64,000 bases of DNA, from assembly GCF_018069705.1 (NCBI RefSeq), contig NZ_CP072943.1:2419453-2483452 (forward strand). Direction: 5' to 3'. A model generated the notes under the pieces. The model was given only the letters and a program-made list of their open reading frames with translations, ran no database searches and was not told the DNA's origin. Position 1 is the stretch's first letter; each line of letters begins with the position of its first letter. This DNA is from Aminithiophilus ramosus. Lineage in GTDB: Bacteria > Synergistota > Synergistia > Synergistales > Aminithiophilaceae. Positions 18,741-27,692 of the stretch are shown one piece after another. A program made the translations under genes and the position numbers.

Positions 18741-19874
18741 TCATTCGCGCCCCTCGGCCAGAGCGCGCACCCGACTCTCGGGCAGCTCCGTCAGATCGGC
18801 GACGGTCGCCACATCCATGCCCCGGGCCAGCATGCGGCCAGCCATCTGAACCCGAGCGCGTTCACTTCCCTTTTCCATGCCTTTCTCCATGCCCTTTTCC
18901 ATGCCCTTCTCCATGCCCTTCTTTATCCCTTTTCTCTCGCTGATGCTGACATACATGCGTCTCGCCTCCTTGTCCCGTTCCAGTTCCTCTTCCCATTCCT
19001 CGTATTCCCGGGAACTCTCGTCGTCGGTGATGTGGATGACGCCTTCCATGAAGACAAGCAGCTGGGCCTTTTCGTCGTGGCTCCAGCCCCGATCGTCGAG
19101 AAGAAGCAGCATTTCCTTCAGGTAGTCCAGCTTGCGCGCCTCGTTCCCACGGCTTTTCCAGGCGCGCAGGCCCGCCAGGTGGGCCAGGTCGAAGGGGTTG
19201 TCGCTGGCTTTCAGTTTCTCTTCGTCTCCTTCGAAGATCTTTACGACGGGGAATTCGTAAAGGACTCGGGTGCCGTATCGTTCCCAAAGATAGCAGCCCT
19301 GCGACTGGCTCGGCGGGAGCGGCTCGATGAGGAAGGCCAAGCCGACGACGGGCCTTCGGTAGCGCCCCTCAAGAAGGCCTCGGTAGCGGTGCATCCTGAG
19401 GGGGAAGTTTTCGTTGCCTCCCCTTCCCTGGACTTCGGCGTGGAGGAGAATCCAGGCGCTCTCTCCTTCCGCGAGTGGGACGTCGGCCAGAAGGTCGACG
19501 TAGCGGTTCGAGTCGGGGTCTCCCCCTTCGGCCTTTCGGGTGAACCGGGCGAGACGGCGAAGTTCTTTGTCGAGGAAGGTGACGGGGCGAGTCGGATCGA
19601 GGTCGGAGGCCAGGTCGGGAAGGACGGACCGGAGCATGGGGACGAAGAATCGCGAGAGGAGGTCTTTCCAGAGCGAGTCGTCCTGGCGGAATGCGGTCCT
19701 TTCGGCGATGTCCTCCGAGGCATGCGGAGTCTGTCCTGCGACTCCGGCGGCAATCCCTTCCGGCGACGGGGAGTCCCTTCCGCCGCCTCGACGGGCGGCA
19801 TCCTTTTGAGCCGTGCCTTCCGCCCCTGGCGAGGAGAAGGGGGTCTTCGGTGCGGTGCCTTTTTCCTCTCTCAC
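18741..19874 (-). CDS. Rpn family PD-(D/E)XK nuclease / putative transposase
   Basis: About 377 residues from a GTG at 19874 that has GGGAGGT 8 nt upstream; the frame stays open further upstream but only into repeat sequence. The core DSLWKDLLSRFFVPML, VDLLADV and LLHAEVQGRG gives the D...ExQ active site of the Rpn (recombination-promoting nuclease) group. The C-terminus has four tandem GMEK units followed by a short LAEGRE helix, a tail typical of this family. Rpn proteins are DNA endonucleases linked to RecA-independent recombination. Repeat arrays flank it on both sides. Confidence 0.82.
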   Translation of the reverse strand: MREEKGTAPKTPFSSPGAEGTAQKDAARRGGGRDSPSPEGIAAGVAGQTPHASEDIAERTAFRQDDSLWKDLLSRFFVPMLRSVLPDLASDLDPTRPVTFLDKELRRLARFTRKAEGGDPDSNRYVDLLADVPLAEGESAWILLHAEVQGRGGNENFPLRMHRYRGLLEGRYRRPVVGLAFLIEPLPPSQSQGCYLWERYGTRVLYEFPVVKIFEGDEEKLKASDNPFDLAHLAGLRAWKSRGNEARKLDYLKEMLLLLDDRGWSHDEKAQLLVFMEGVIHITDDESSREYEEWEEELERDKEARRMYVSISERKGIKKGMEKGMEKGMEKGMEKGSERARVQMAGRMLARGMDVATVADLTELPESRVRALAEGRE

Positions 19875-19989
19875 AGACGGGCCACCTCCCTCACGTCGGC
19901 AGAGGAGCCGAGGTCTCTGCCCCTTTGTCTGAAGTCTAGCACATTTCGAAAGTCGGGATCGGATCGCTCCGTTCCTCGGCCGTCTCCGC

Positions 19990-20800
19990 CTCACGCGCGA
20001 CATCGTAAGGACCCCACCGCCCCTTCGGGGCGGGCGCGGGCAGGATGCCCACGCTCCCAGGAGAGGCAACGGCCGCGACGTGGAGCTTGAGGTTTTGCCC
20101 CTGCTGGGAACGAGCTCTCGGCGACCGAAGGGTTGGCCCGGAAGCAGACGAACTCGGTCGCGGAGAGGTCTTGCCCCTTGCTGGGAGCGCGGCCATCTTG
20201 GCGGCGCGCGGGACGGATCTTTCGTCCCGCAGGGTCTCCCGACTTGAACGACGTCCCCTCGGCGATGAGGGAGACGTGCAGAGAACCCACCGCCCCTCCG
20301 GGGCGGGCGCGGGCAGGATGCCCACGCTCCCAGGAGAGGCAACGGCCGCGACGCGGAGTCTTCCGTTCCTTACCGAATCGAACAGAGACAATAGAATACC
20401 CAAGAAAACCTCCCGGCGGAGAGGTTTTGCCCCTGCTGGGAACGAGCTCTCGGCGACGGAAGGGTTGGCCCGGAAGCAGACGAACTTGGTCGCGGAGAGG
20501 TTTTGCCCCTGCTGGGAGCGCGGCCATCTTGGCGGCGCGCGGGACGGGGCCACCGTCCCGCAGGGTCTCCCGGCTTGAACGACGTAACCTTGATGGCGAC
20601 GGCGAAGCGTGGGGAACCCGCCGCCCCTCCGGGGCGGGCGCGGGCAGGATGCCCACGCTCCCAGGAGAAGCAACGGCCGCGACACGGAACTTTCCGTTCC
20701 TTCCCAAGCGAACCGAGACGATGATGCTCCCGGGAAAGGCAACGGTCGCGGCGCGACGACGAAGCGGTCCGTCCGGGAAACGCAGATCCGATGAGGGTGA
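19990..20800. repeat. GC-rich repeat array, cluster 5
   Basis: The same family, including GCGGGACGGATCTTTCGTCCCGC hairpins and GGGCAGGATGCCCACGCTCCC motifs, in three blocks of about 300 bp each carrying a conserved tail such as GGCAACGGCCGCGACG. It lies between the Rpn-type gene and the 3' end of the APC permease operon. Confidence 0.9.
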
Positions 20801-20807
20801 CGAAGGA

Positions 20808-20834
20808 ACCGGGGGCTCTTCGCGAGCCCCCGGT
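20808..20834 (-). terminator. Terminator hairpin after the lysine/permease operon
   Basis: A perfect 11-bp GC-rich stem (ACCGGGGGCTC / GAGCCCCCGGT) with a 5-nt loop, about 30 bp past the permease stop on the minus strand. It lacks a strong T-run. Confidence 0.6.
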
Positions 20835-20862
20835 CGGGTCAACTGCCGTTTTTGAAGCGCGA

Positions 20863-22251
20863 TCAGATCTCTTCGGCCACCGGCTCCTTTGGCTTGATGA
20901 GAGTGACGAACTGCCGCACGAGAAAGACAAGGGCAACACTGACGATGAAGAAAACAAGCGTCACCCGGAGGCCGTAGCTCCGGTTCAGGTCCTGAAAAAG
21001 GGCGCAGAGGCAGAGGCCGATTCCGACGGCACCGACGAGGGGCGTCAGCGGCCAGAGGGGCACCTTCCAGGGTAATGCCGCCGCCTCCTCGGCACAGCGG
21101 GAACGGAAGGCGAAGGCCGCCCGCAACGTCAGCACCCATGAGACGCACCAGACCCAGACCACCTCGTAGCTCAACAGCTGATAGATCATCGTCTGTCCCG
21201 CCGCCTGGCCCCAAAGGACAAGGATGACGGCGAGCCCCCAGACAAGCCAGATATTCCGGAAAGGAGTCCGGTAGCGCCGATGAAGCTCGCCCATCCAGGA
21301 AGGAACGCCGTAGCCCGACCGAGCCAGATTGTAAAGATCTCTCGGCGGCTGATAGATCGTTCCCATGAGCAGACAGGTGGCCGCCGCCGTCCAGGCCGCC
21401 GCGTTGAGGACATTGGCGAAGACGGGACCGTAGACCCGGTTGGCCGACGTCACATAGAGCGACTCGAGAAACTTCTCCACCTCGCCGTGGGGCACCGTCC
21501 CCACGGCGGCGAAAAGGGCCCAGGTATAGACCGTCACGAAAGTGATCGACGACCAGAGAAGCACCCGCGCCACGTCGACGGGATCACGCGCCTCCTCGGA
21601 GGCGAAAAGCACCGTCGAGGCCCCCATGAAGGCATAGACGGCGACGGGAACGGCGCTGAAACTCCCGGCCAAACCGTTGGGCATGAAAGGCCTGTAATTG
21701 GCGGCCGCAACGTGGGGCGTCACGGCCGCCGCGTAGGCCACGACGCTGCCGACGAGAAAGAGGACGAGAATGAACTGGGTCCGCGCCGCCACATCGACGC
21801 CCCGGACATTGAGCCAGGCGAAAAGCGTCAGCCAGCCCACGGCCAGCAGCGTGATCCACAGATCGGCCGGTTGAAGGTGAAACCCCAGATGGACGAGGAA
21901 ATTATGGGTATAGGCCCCGATGGCCAGCCCCGTGCTCCCTCCGGCCAAAATCCATCCGATAGAAAAAAGCAGAGACGACGTGGCCCCCCAATCCCACCCC
22001 ACGAGCTTGCGGACCCATACCTCGGGCCCGCCCGACGTGGGGTGCCAGACGACGAGCTCTCCGAACGAAACCATCAGGAAAATCTGTGACAGCCCAACGA
22101 GAATATAGACCAGAACCATCGACGGACCCGCCGAGGCCACGCCGTAGCCGGTGAGGGTGAAAACCCCGTCGCCGACGACGGCGCCGACACCGATGGCGAA
22201 AAGCCACCAGAAACCCAGGGCCTTCTTCAACGTAACCTTTTCCGAAGCCAT
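20863..22251 (-). CDS. APC family amino acid permease
   Basis: A 462-residue protein with about 12 hydrophobic segments. The first helix carries GVGAVVGDGVFTLTGYG, the APC substrate-binding unwound segment, and helix 6 region reads AVPVAVYAFMGASTVLFASEEARDP. It is a secondary amino-acid transporter of the inner membrane. The start ATG at 22251 follows a GGTAGGAAG. It lies 40 bp downstream of the acetamidase-like gene, in an operon with lysine 6-transaminase, so lysine or a lysine product is a reasonable substrate, by inference. Confidence 0.88.
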   Translation of the reverse strand: MASEKVTLKKALGFWWLFAIGVGAVVGDGVFTLTGYGVASAGPSMVLVYILVGLSQIFLMVSFGELVVWHPTSGGPEVWVRKLVGWDWGATSSLLFSIGWILAGGSTGLAIGAYTHNFLVHLGFHLQPADLWITLLAVGWLTLFAWLNVRGVDVAARTQFILVLFLVGSVVAYAAAVTPHVAAANYRPFMPNGLAGSFSAVPVAVYAFMGASTVLFASEEARDPVDVARVLLWSSITFVTVYTWALFAAVGTVPHGEVEKFLESLYVTSANRVYGPVFANVLNAAAWTAAATCLLMGTIYQPPRDLYNLARSGYGVPSWMGELHRRYRTPFRNIWLVWGLAVILVLWGQAAGQTMIYQLLSYEVVWVWCVSWVLTLRAAFAFRSRCAEEAAALPWKVPLWPLTPLVGAVGIGLCLCALFQDLNRSYGLRVTLVFFIVSVALVFLVRQFVTLIKPKEPVAEEI

Positions 22252-22291
22252 CTTCCTACCCCGCTTTCCCGCTCTCTCTGAAGCGGCGGAT

Positions 22292-23212
22292 TCACTGCTT
22301 CCGCATGAAAGAATCGAGGCGCCCGTCGGTAAAAACCGACTTGGGGAACTCAAGGTAGAACGTGTAGTTATACCCCGCCTCGGCCCACTGGGCGATGGCC
22401 ACGTCGCCCGCCACGCTGATGAGCAGCGTCGCGTCCTCCATGGAAATCCCCGTCCGGCTGCAGAGGAAAGCCGCCATCCTGCGGCAGACGGCCAACACCC
22501 CCGACTTCCCGTCGGGAGCGTCGGCATAAGTCACCCAATGGCTGCGCGTCTCCACCATGGGCGCCTCGAGCTGAACGTTGCGATAAAGCCTCTCGATGTG
22601 TACCTGCACATCGGCGCCCGTCTCCACGCCGATACAGATCTCGCCGTCGCCCATGTTGGCGTGGACATCGCCCATGGCCACGAGCGCCCCTTCGACGAAA
22701 ACGGGCAGATAAACCACCGAATCGGGCCCCAGAAGACGGATATCCATATTGCCTCCGTGACAGCCCGTCCGCCCCGTGGGAAAAGCCATCGTCGGCGTCG
22801 TCCCCAGAGTCCCCACATGAGGGCGCAGACCCACGCGCACGCCGGGCCCGTACTCGACGCACCCCTTCTTCTGATCGATGGAGACGATCTTCGTAAGCGG
22901 CGCCTTCACGTAGGCGTCGAGGACCCCCTCGCCCGGAATCAGCGTCAGCACGCCCCAGTCGCGGAGCCGGATCCCCTCGATCCGCAGCGCCACCACATCT
23001 CCCGGAACGGCGCTCTTCACGCACAGCGGCCCCGTACAGGGATTCATATGAGACATGTCGATGGAAGTGGCCAGATCGGTCTCGGCGACGATCTCGTCGT
23101 TGAAACAGTCTCGGGTCTGAAAAATGACGCTCTCGCCCACCTCGGCCCACTCGACGGGCGCCGTGTTCGGGTCGAAACGGTAGGAAACCTTATCCTTCGA
23201 AATCACTTTCAC
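22292..23212 (-). CDS. Acetamidase/formamidase family protein
   Basis: About 306 residues from a GTG at 23212 with GGAGGTG upstream. Family features: HMNPCTGPLCVKSAVPGDVVALRIEGI, GTLGTTPTMAFPTGRTGCHGGNMDIR, and LPVFVEGALVAMGDVHANMGDGEI. The family hydrolyses short amides to the acid and ammonia with a metal site formed by these His/Asp residues. The native substrate is unknown. Lysine transaminase upstream and an amino-acid permease downstream suggest an amide product of amino-acid breakdown. Confidence 0.88.
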   Translation of the reverse strand: MKVISKDKVSYRFDPNTAPVEWAEVGESVIFQTRDCFNDEIVAETDLATSIDMSHMNPCTGPLCVKSAVPGDVVALRIEGIRLRDWGVLTLIPGEGVLDAYVKAPLTKIVSIDQKKGCVEYGPGVRVGLRPHVGTLGTTPTMAFPTGRTGCHGGNMDIRLLGPDSVVYLPVFVEGALVAMGDVHANMGDGEICIGVETGADVQVHIERLYRNVQLEAPMVETRSHWVTYADAPDGKSGVLAVCRRMAAFLCSRTGISMEDATLLISVAGDVAIAQWAEAGYNYTFYLEFPKSVFTDGRLDSFMRKQ

Positions 23213-23251
23213 GGAAAACCCACCTCCTCGCGAATTCTTCAAAAACCACGA

Positions 23252-24607
23252 TCAAAGACTTTTCAGCACGCTGCGGGTGATCTCGATGCCCCGAGCCAGA
23301 TCCTCGACAGGGACGTTGAGGGCCGGACGGTAGCGGATGGAGGAGCCGCCGCAGGGAAGGATGAGCATCCTCTTCGCCCAGAGGGCCTTGAGGACCTTGT
23401 CGCGGTCGGCGGCGTTGCGGAAGTCGTAGGCGCACATGAGTCCCTTGCCCCGGACGTTGCAGAGCAGGTGGGGGAACTCGGCCTCCAGTTCCTTCAGACC
23501 GTTGTAGAGGGCCGGACCGGCCGTGTTCGACACGTAGTCCAGAATGTTGTCGTCGCGGTAGATCTCCAGGTAGCGCGTCGAACGGACCATGTCGACGACG
23601 GTGCCGCCCCAGGTCGAGTTGATCCGGCTCGAGACCTTGAAGCAGTTGTCCTCCACCTCGTCGACCCTCGGACCGGCGCAGAGGCCGCAGATCTGGGCCT
23701 TCTTGCCGAAGCAGAAGATGTCCGGCTTCACTCCGTGGTGCTCCCAGGCCCACATCTTGCCCGTGACGCCCATGCCGCACTGCACTTCGTCGAAGATGAG
23801 GAGGATGTCGTTCTCGTCGGCGATCTCGCGGAGTTTCTTCATGAATTCCGTCCGGAACTGGTTGTCGCCGCCCTCGCCCTGGATGGTCTCGATGATGATG
23901 GCGCAGATGTCGTCGGGGTTGTCGGCCAGAGCCTGTCTGATCTGCTTCTCCGCCACCGTCTCCAGCCACTGGACGACGCCCAGATGGTCCTCGAGGGGCC
24001 AGGTGATCTTGGGGTTGATCACGCGGGGCCAGTCGTATTTGGCGAAGAACTGGTATTTGTTGGGGTCGTTCGTGTTGGTCACGGAGAGGGTGTAGCCGCT
24101 GCGGCCGTGGAAGGCGTCGTTGAAGTGAATGACCTTCGTTCCCTTCGTTCCCCGGATGGCCTGACCCTTGGTGATCTTGCCCTGGGCGAGGAGCTTGCGG
24201 ACCTTCCAGTCCATGGCGACCTTGAAGGCGTTCTCGACGGCCAGGGTGCCGTAGTCGATGAAGAAAAGGTGGTTGAAGCCCTCGGGCTTGGCCACTTCGG
24301 CGAAGGTCTTGACGAACTCGGCCATTTCGACGGTGTAGATGTCGGAGCTGGCCACCTTGTTGATGGCCGAGCGGAAGATCTTCTCCTTGAATTCGTCGTT
24401 GGCCAGCTTGGGATGGTTCATGCCGAAGGGAGCCGAGGCGAAGAAGGTATAGAAGTCGAGCCACTGGTCTCCCGTGGCGGCGTCGACGATATGGCTACCC
24501 TTGGATTTCTCCATGTCGATGACGATGTCGAAACCGTCGCGGAGAACCCACTTGGCGATGACGGACAACACTTCTGAAGCCTTCACACCGGAAAAACGTT
24601 CGGACAC
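23252..24607 (-). CDS. lat: L-lysine 6-transaminase
   Basis: A 451-residue class III PLP aminotransferase. It shows DFYTFFASAPFGMNHP, the IIIETIQGEGGDNQF strand, FDEVQCGMGVTGKMWA, and the PLP lysine in DIFCFGKKAQ. The FFASAPFGMNHP and CFGKKAQICG segments and the length match lysine 6-transaminases. It moves the epsilon-amino group of lysine to 2-oxoglutarate. I chose the GTG at 24607 because GGAGGTG lies 6 nt upstream; a TTG at 24643 would add 12 residues. It is the first gene of a three-gene operon. Confidence 0.9.
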   Translation of the reverse strand: MSERFSGVKASEVLSVIAKWVLRDGFDIVIDMEKSKGSHIVDAATGDQWLDFYTFFASAPFGMNHPKLANDEFKEKIFRSAINKVASSDIYTVEMAEFVKTFAEVAKPEGFNHLFFIDYGTLAVENAFKVAMDWKVRKLLAQGKITKGQAIRGTKGTKVIHFNDAFHGRSGYTLSVTNTNDPNKYQFFAKYDWPRVINPKITWPLEDHLGVVQWLETVAEKQIRQALADNPDDICAIIIETIQGEGGDNQFRTEFMKKLREIADENDILLIFDEVQCGMGVTGKMWAWEHHGVKPDIFCFGKKAQICGLCAGPRVDEVEDNCFKVSSRINSTWGGTVVDMVRSTRYLEIYRDDNILDYVSNTAGPALYNGLKELEAEFPHLLCNVRGKGLMCAYDFRNAADRDKVLKALWAKRMLILPCGGSSIRYRPALNVPVEDLARGIEITRSVLKSL

Positions 24608-24669
24608 GGCGAACACCTCCAGATCTCTCTTCGGGGCCGACAAGGTCCCGTCCTCGGGGAAACGCCTCC

Positions 24670-24921
24670 TCAGCCTTCCGACGGCGCGTCCGGAGAATCA
24701 CCTCCTCGGCGGGCAGTCGGGACATCGCCGGCGGGAGCATCACAGACGAGATCATCCAACGAGCAATTTAGCACTTTGGCTAATATTCTCAGCTCTTCCG
24801 CATCAGGGAGACGGATACCTTTCTCCCAACGAAACACCGTATGCATGGATCGTCCCACCTGCCTTGCCAGCTCGGCCTGAGTCCATCCCGACCGCTCTCT
24901 CATCTCTCGGATACGCAGCAT
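24670..24921 (-). CDS. XRE family transcriptional regulator, small
   Basis: 83 residues from the ATG at 24921 (GGAGGTGAG upstream). The helix-turn-helix reads SGWTQAELARQVGRSMHTVFRWEKGIRLPD, followed by a capping helix LRILAKVLNCSLDDLV. It is divergent from a second XRE gene, and the 150 bp between them hold repeated operator-like sites. Its proximity upstream of lat suggests it may control that operon. Confidence 0.88.
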   Translation of the reverse strand: MLRIREMRERSGWTQAELARQVGRSMHTVFRWEKGIRLPDAEELRILAKVLNCSLDDLVCDAPAGDVPTARRGGDSPDAPSEG

Positions 24922-24953
24922 GACCTCACCTCCACCACCCACAATCTATTGCC

Positions 24954-25053
24954 CCAAATAGCTAAAGTCAATAGGACCGAGGACTCATATTATCCAAATG
25001 GATAATAAAAATTTATCTGAATTGCCTATTGAGCTCCTCCCCCAAATGGCTAA
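24954..25053. promoter_or_regulatory. Operator region between two divergent XRE genes
   Basis: Three direct copies of CCAAATRGMTAA: 24954-24965, 24994-25005 and 25042-25053. The middle copy sits inside a perfect 20-bp palindrome, TATTATCC AAAT GGATAATA (24988-25007). This is a textbook arrangement for dimeric XRE repressors binding between divergent promoters. Confidence 0.75.
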
Positions 25054-25081
25054 TTATTAACCTGAATGGGAGGTGCTCCAC

Positions 25082-25687
25082 CTGAGAACCGATCGACTCA
25101 TCGCCCTGCGCAAGAAGAACAAACTTTCCCAACAAGAACTCGCTGTAAAGGTCGGCGTGTCTCTCCACAGCGTCTTCCGCTGGGAGAAGGGACTTCGCAC
25201 GCCCAACGCCGAAAAGCTGGCCCTCGTCGCCGATATTCTGGGTGTCTCCATCGAATATCTTCTGGACAAGACCGACCCTCCCCAGGAACCGAAAGACCAC
25301 GAAAAAGGACCGACCTCCGAAGAGATCGGCCCCAGCGTCGACATCGTACTGCCCTCAGGCAGAACCGTCGCCCTCACGCCCGGACAGCTCCGGGCCTACG
25401 AAAACTGGCAGAAGGATCGGGACCTCGACAAAACTCTGGCCCTCGCCGCCACCCTCGGAATTCCCCTGAGCGACATGATCCCCGGCGAAAACCGAAGCGA
25501 CCACCCCAGCAAAAGCCACCGGGACCTGGCCCTCCTCGTCCGCACCCTGGCGCGGGAAAAGGGCGACGCCGATCCCGAATCCTCCGCCCTCGCCTCCATT
25601 GAAACCCTCACGGAAGACGACGCCCGCCACATCCTGGATGTCGTCAAGGAAACCCTCCTCTGGAAACTCCGCCAGGCCCGCCCCTGA
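25082..25687 (+). CDS. XRE family transcriptional regulator with C-terminal extension
   Basis: About 201 residues. The helix-turn-helix is KNKLSQQELAVKVGVSLHSVFRWEKGLRTPN, then VADILGVSIEYLLD. A linker and a roughly 130-residue C-terminal part follow, which I do not recognise. The frame has no ATG. A GTG at 25073 overlaps its own GGGAGG, so the better-spaced start is CTG at 25082, an unusual codon. It is divergent from the other XRE gene. Confidence 0.82.
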   Translation: MRTDRLIALRKKNKLSQQELAVKVGVSLHSVFRWEKGLRTPNAEKLALVADILGVSIEYLLDKTDPPQEPKDHEKGPTSEEIGPSVDIVLPSGRTVALTPGQLRAYENWQKDRDLDKTLALAATLGIPLSDMIPGENRSDHPSKSHRDLALLVRTLAREKGDADPESSALASIETLTEDDARHILDVVKETLLWKLRQARP

Positions 25688-25734
25688 AAACCGCGCCGCT
25701 CAACGAAAGCCACCCCATCGGCAGCAACGACGTG

Positions 25735-25800
25735 CGAAAAAATCTCCGCCCCTCCAGGACGGGCTCGGGCAAAGAGCCCCGCGCTCCCGAGAAAACCATC
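25735..25800. repeat. Short relic of the GC-rich repeat family
   Basis: Matches the end of the usual unit (CCGCCCCTCCAGGACGGGCTCGGGCA..., then GCGCTCCCGAGAAAACC) but with several changes. A single, decayed copy between the XRE gene and the polysaccharide locus. Confidence 0.6.
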
Positions 25801-25808
25801 GTCACCTC

Positions 25809-25849
25809 TTGACAAACATCTCTTTATGAGTCATAAAATGACTCATAAA
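25809..25849 (+). promoter_or_regulatory. Promoter overlapping a perfect palindrome at the head of the polysaccharide locus
   Basis: TTGACA (25809-25814) with a CATAAA -10-like hexamer 17 nt on. The downstream half is a perfect inverted repeat with 12-bp arms, TTTATGAGTCAT and ATGACTCATAAA (25823-25834, 25838-25849), spacer AAA. A dimeric regulator bound here would block the promoter. The next gene encodes a winged-helix protein and is the obvious candidate. Confidence 0.7.
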
Positions 25850-25871
25850 GCCCCAAGAACGGAGCCACTTC

Positions 25872-26435
25872 ATGCTTGAATCGCTTATCACTTCAAAGAC
25901 TCGCATTCGGCTGCTGCTCAAATTCTTCCTCAACCCGGCCCACGGAGCCTATCTCCGCGAGCTGGCCCAGGAATTCGAGGAATCGACCAACTCCGTTCGG
26001 GTCGAATTGAATCGCATGGCCGAATCAGGCCTGATCGAGTCGAAGGAAGAAGGGCGCACCAAAGTCTACCGGGCCAACCAGGCTCACCCCCTCTTCCCGG
26101 AGATCTCCCGCATCGTCGCCAAAACCGTCGGCTTCGACCGCCTCATCGAACAGGTCATCCAGCGTCTGGGCAACGTCAAATTCGCCTTCGTCACCGGCGA
26201 CTACGCGCGAGGCATCGACTCGGGCCTCATCGACCTCGTCCTCGTGGGCGCCATCGACGAAACCTACCTGGCCTCTCTGACGAAAAAAGTGGAGGGCCTG
26301 ATCGAAAAGAAAATCCGTGCTCTATCCCTCTCGCCGGAGGAGTTCCAAAAACTAGAGGGTCGATTCAAGGAAGAGCCGTATTTTATCGTGTGGGATAGCA
26401 AAAAAACCTGCACTATATTTTCAAGCACAGAATAA
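25872..26435 (+). CDS. Winged-helix regulator with nucleotidyltransferase-like domain
   Basis: 187 residues. Residues about 10-75 form an ArsR-like winged helix (LRELAQEFEESTNSVRVELNRMAESGLI, then the wing KEEGRTKVYRANQ). The C-terminal half (VKFAFVTGDYARGIDSGLIDLVLVG) looks like a degenerate nucleotidyltransferase: the GDYA..ID.G..DLV strand is recognisable, but the usual GSxA start is altered. Its position at the head of a polysaccharide locus and the palindrome upstream suggest it controls the locus. Base composition turns AT-rich in the last 100 bp. Confidence 0.72.
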   Translation: MLESLITSKTRIRLLLKFFLNPAHGAYLRELAQEFEESTNSVRVELNRMAESGLIESKEEGRTKVYRANQAHPLFPEISRIVAKTVGFDRLIEQVIQRLGNVKFAFVTGDYARGIDSGLIDLVLVGAIDETYLASLTKKVEGLIEKKIRALSLSPEEFQKLEGRFKEEPYFIVWDSKKTCTIFSSTE

Positions 26436-26465
26436 AACAAATTAAATAAAACACTAGAGGTTAAA

Positions 26466-27692
26466 ATGAAAAAAACAAAAATTATGTTCTTTCAAAAGGC
26501 ACATCAAGTGCTATTTGCAATATCGTTACTTGGTTATTTATCACCATATTACACGTGGGGGCGTTTGAATAGATTTTTTTTCTTGGTCGTTCCAGTAATT
26601 TTATTCGTATCTTTTGAAATTTTACATTTAAAGACCAACTGCAAAAAAATAATTTTAAGTATTGGAATAACCATATTAACGAGCTATTTCCATTTAAGGG
26701 CGTATTTTATGGAATTTTCTTTCCTGGGATTTATGTTTTTCATATTAAGTGTTTTTCTTTTTTTAATCTTACTCTCAATTCCTCCAAAAGAAGCTATTGT
26801 TTCATGGAAAAATTTCCTCTGGTTATTTGCTTTGACTCTTGTCCCGGGTATTTTTATATATTTTTTAAGATTTAATTTTGATATTCCCTTCAAAGAAATA
26901 CCCCCATTAAATTCTTTAAAAAACTATAACTACTTAACTTTTGCTGGATCTTTGTTCCCGAATTTGTCAAGCACACAATCACTTCGTTTCCACGGAATTT
27001 ACGGCGAACCAGGCGCTTTAGGAACTTATGCTGCCCTTATTCTTGGCTTTGATAAATTTAGAAATAAAATTCCGTGTATGATAATTTTATTTTCTGGAAT
27101 TATATCGTTTTCTCTTGCTTTTTGTGTGTTGATGATATTTAATATATTTTTTATTTTTAAAAGAAAGCTATTATGGGTTATCTTTCTTTTTGCTATCGCG
27201 TTGGCTGGAACGACTTCTGATGAACTTCAAACAATGTTTTTTTCTCGTCTCACATTCACTGAAGAAGGATTTTCTGGAGATAACCGAGACAAAGATCAAT
27301 TCAAGCAAGAATTCGATTATTTTATTACCAACAACAATATTTCTGATGTTGTTGTTGGTAAAGGATTTCGAGCCAGCAACCTTGCGGGCGGCGCAGGAGG
27401 AGCCTCCGTTCGCATGTTTGTTTATGACTATGGATTATTAGGACTTTTTTTTGTTGCGGTTGTATATTTTTCTATTTTAGCAAAAAATAAAACTAAAAAT
27501 AATTTTTTAGCAATGCTAGCTTATTTTATGAGCATGTATCAACGACCTTGGATTTACAATTGGGATTTTATATTTATTTTTTATTTTGGATCGTTTTTTG
27601 ACTTCATGGAGTCGGGCCTAAATTTTCAGCAACAAAATTTAATCAAGCACTCCGATCAAGGATCCCAAGGAGAAAAGGAGGGAATAGTTTGA
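26466..27692 (+). CDS. wzy: Probable O-antigen/polysaccharide polymerase (Wzy-type membrane protein)
   Basis: A 408-residue protein with about ten hydrophobic segments and a large hydrophilic loop (about residues 260-310) before the last helices, the topology of Wzy and O-antigen ligase proteins. [21 protein letters not shown] resembles the first periplasmic loop motif of the family. Sequence conservation in Wzy is always low, so the call rests on topology and on neighbours (wzx, dTDP-sugar genes). It is strongly AT-rich, which suggests horizontal origin. Its stop overlaps the rfbB start. Confidence 0.7.
   Translation: MKKTKIMFFQKAHQVLFAISLLGYLSPYYTWGRLNRFFFLVVPVILFVSFEILHLKTNCKKIILSIGITILTSYFHLRAYFMEFSFLGFMFFILSVFLFLILLSIPPKEAIVSWKNFLWLFALTLVPGIFIYFLRFNFDIPFKEIPPLNSLKNYNYLTFAGSLFPNLSSTQSLRFHGIYGEPGALGTYAALILGFDKFRNKIPCMIILFSGIISFSLAFCVLMIFNIFFIFKRKLLWVIFLFAIALAGTTSDELQTMFFSRLTFTEEGFSGDNRDKDQFKQEFDYFITNNNISDVVVGKGFRASNLAGGAGGASVRMFVYDYGLLGLFFVAVVYFSILAKNKTKNNFLAMLAYFMSMYQRPWIYNWDFIFIFYFGSFFDFMESGLNFQQQNLIKHSDQGSQGEKEGIV

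Noticed and set aside
22151-24577. An 808-residue plus-strand open frame opposite the lysine transaminase and acetamidase genes
   Set aside because: Antisense shadow of strongly supported genes, with composition typical of GC-rich antisense frames.
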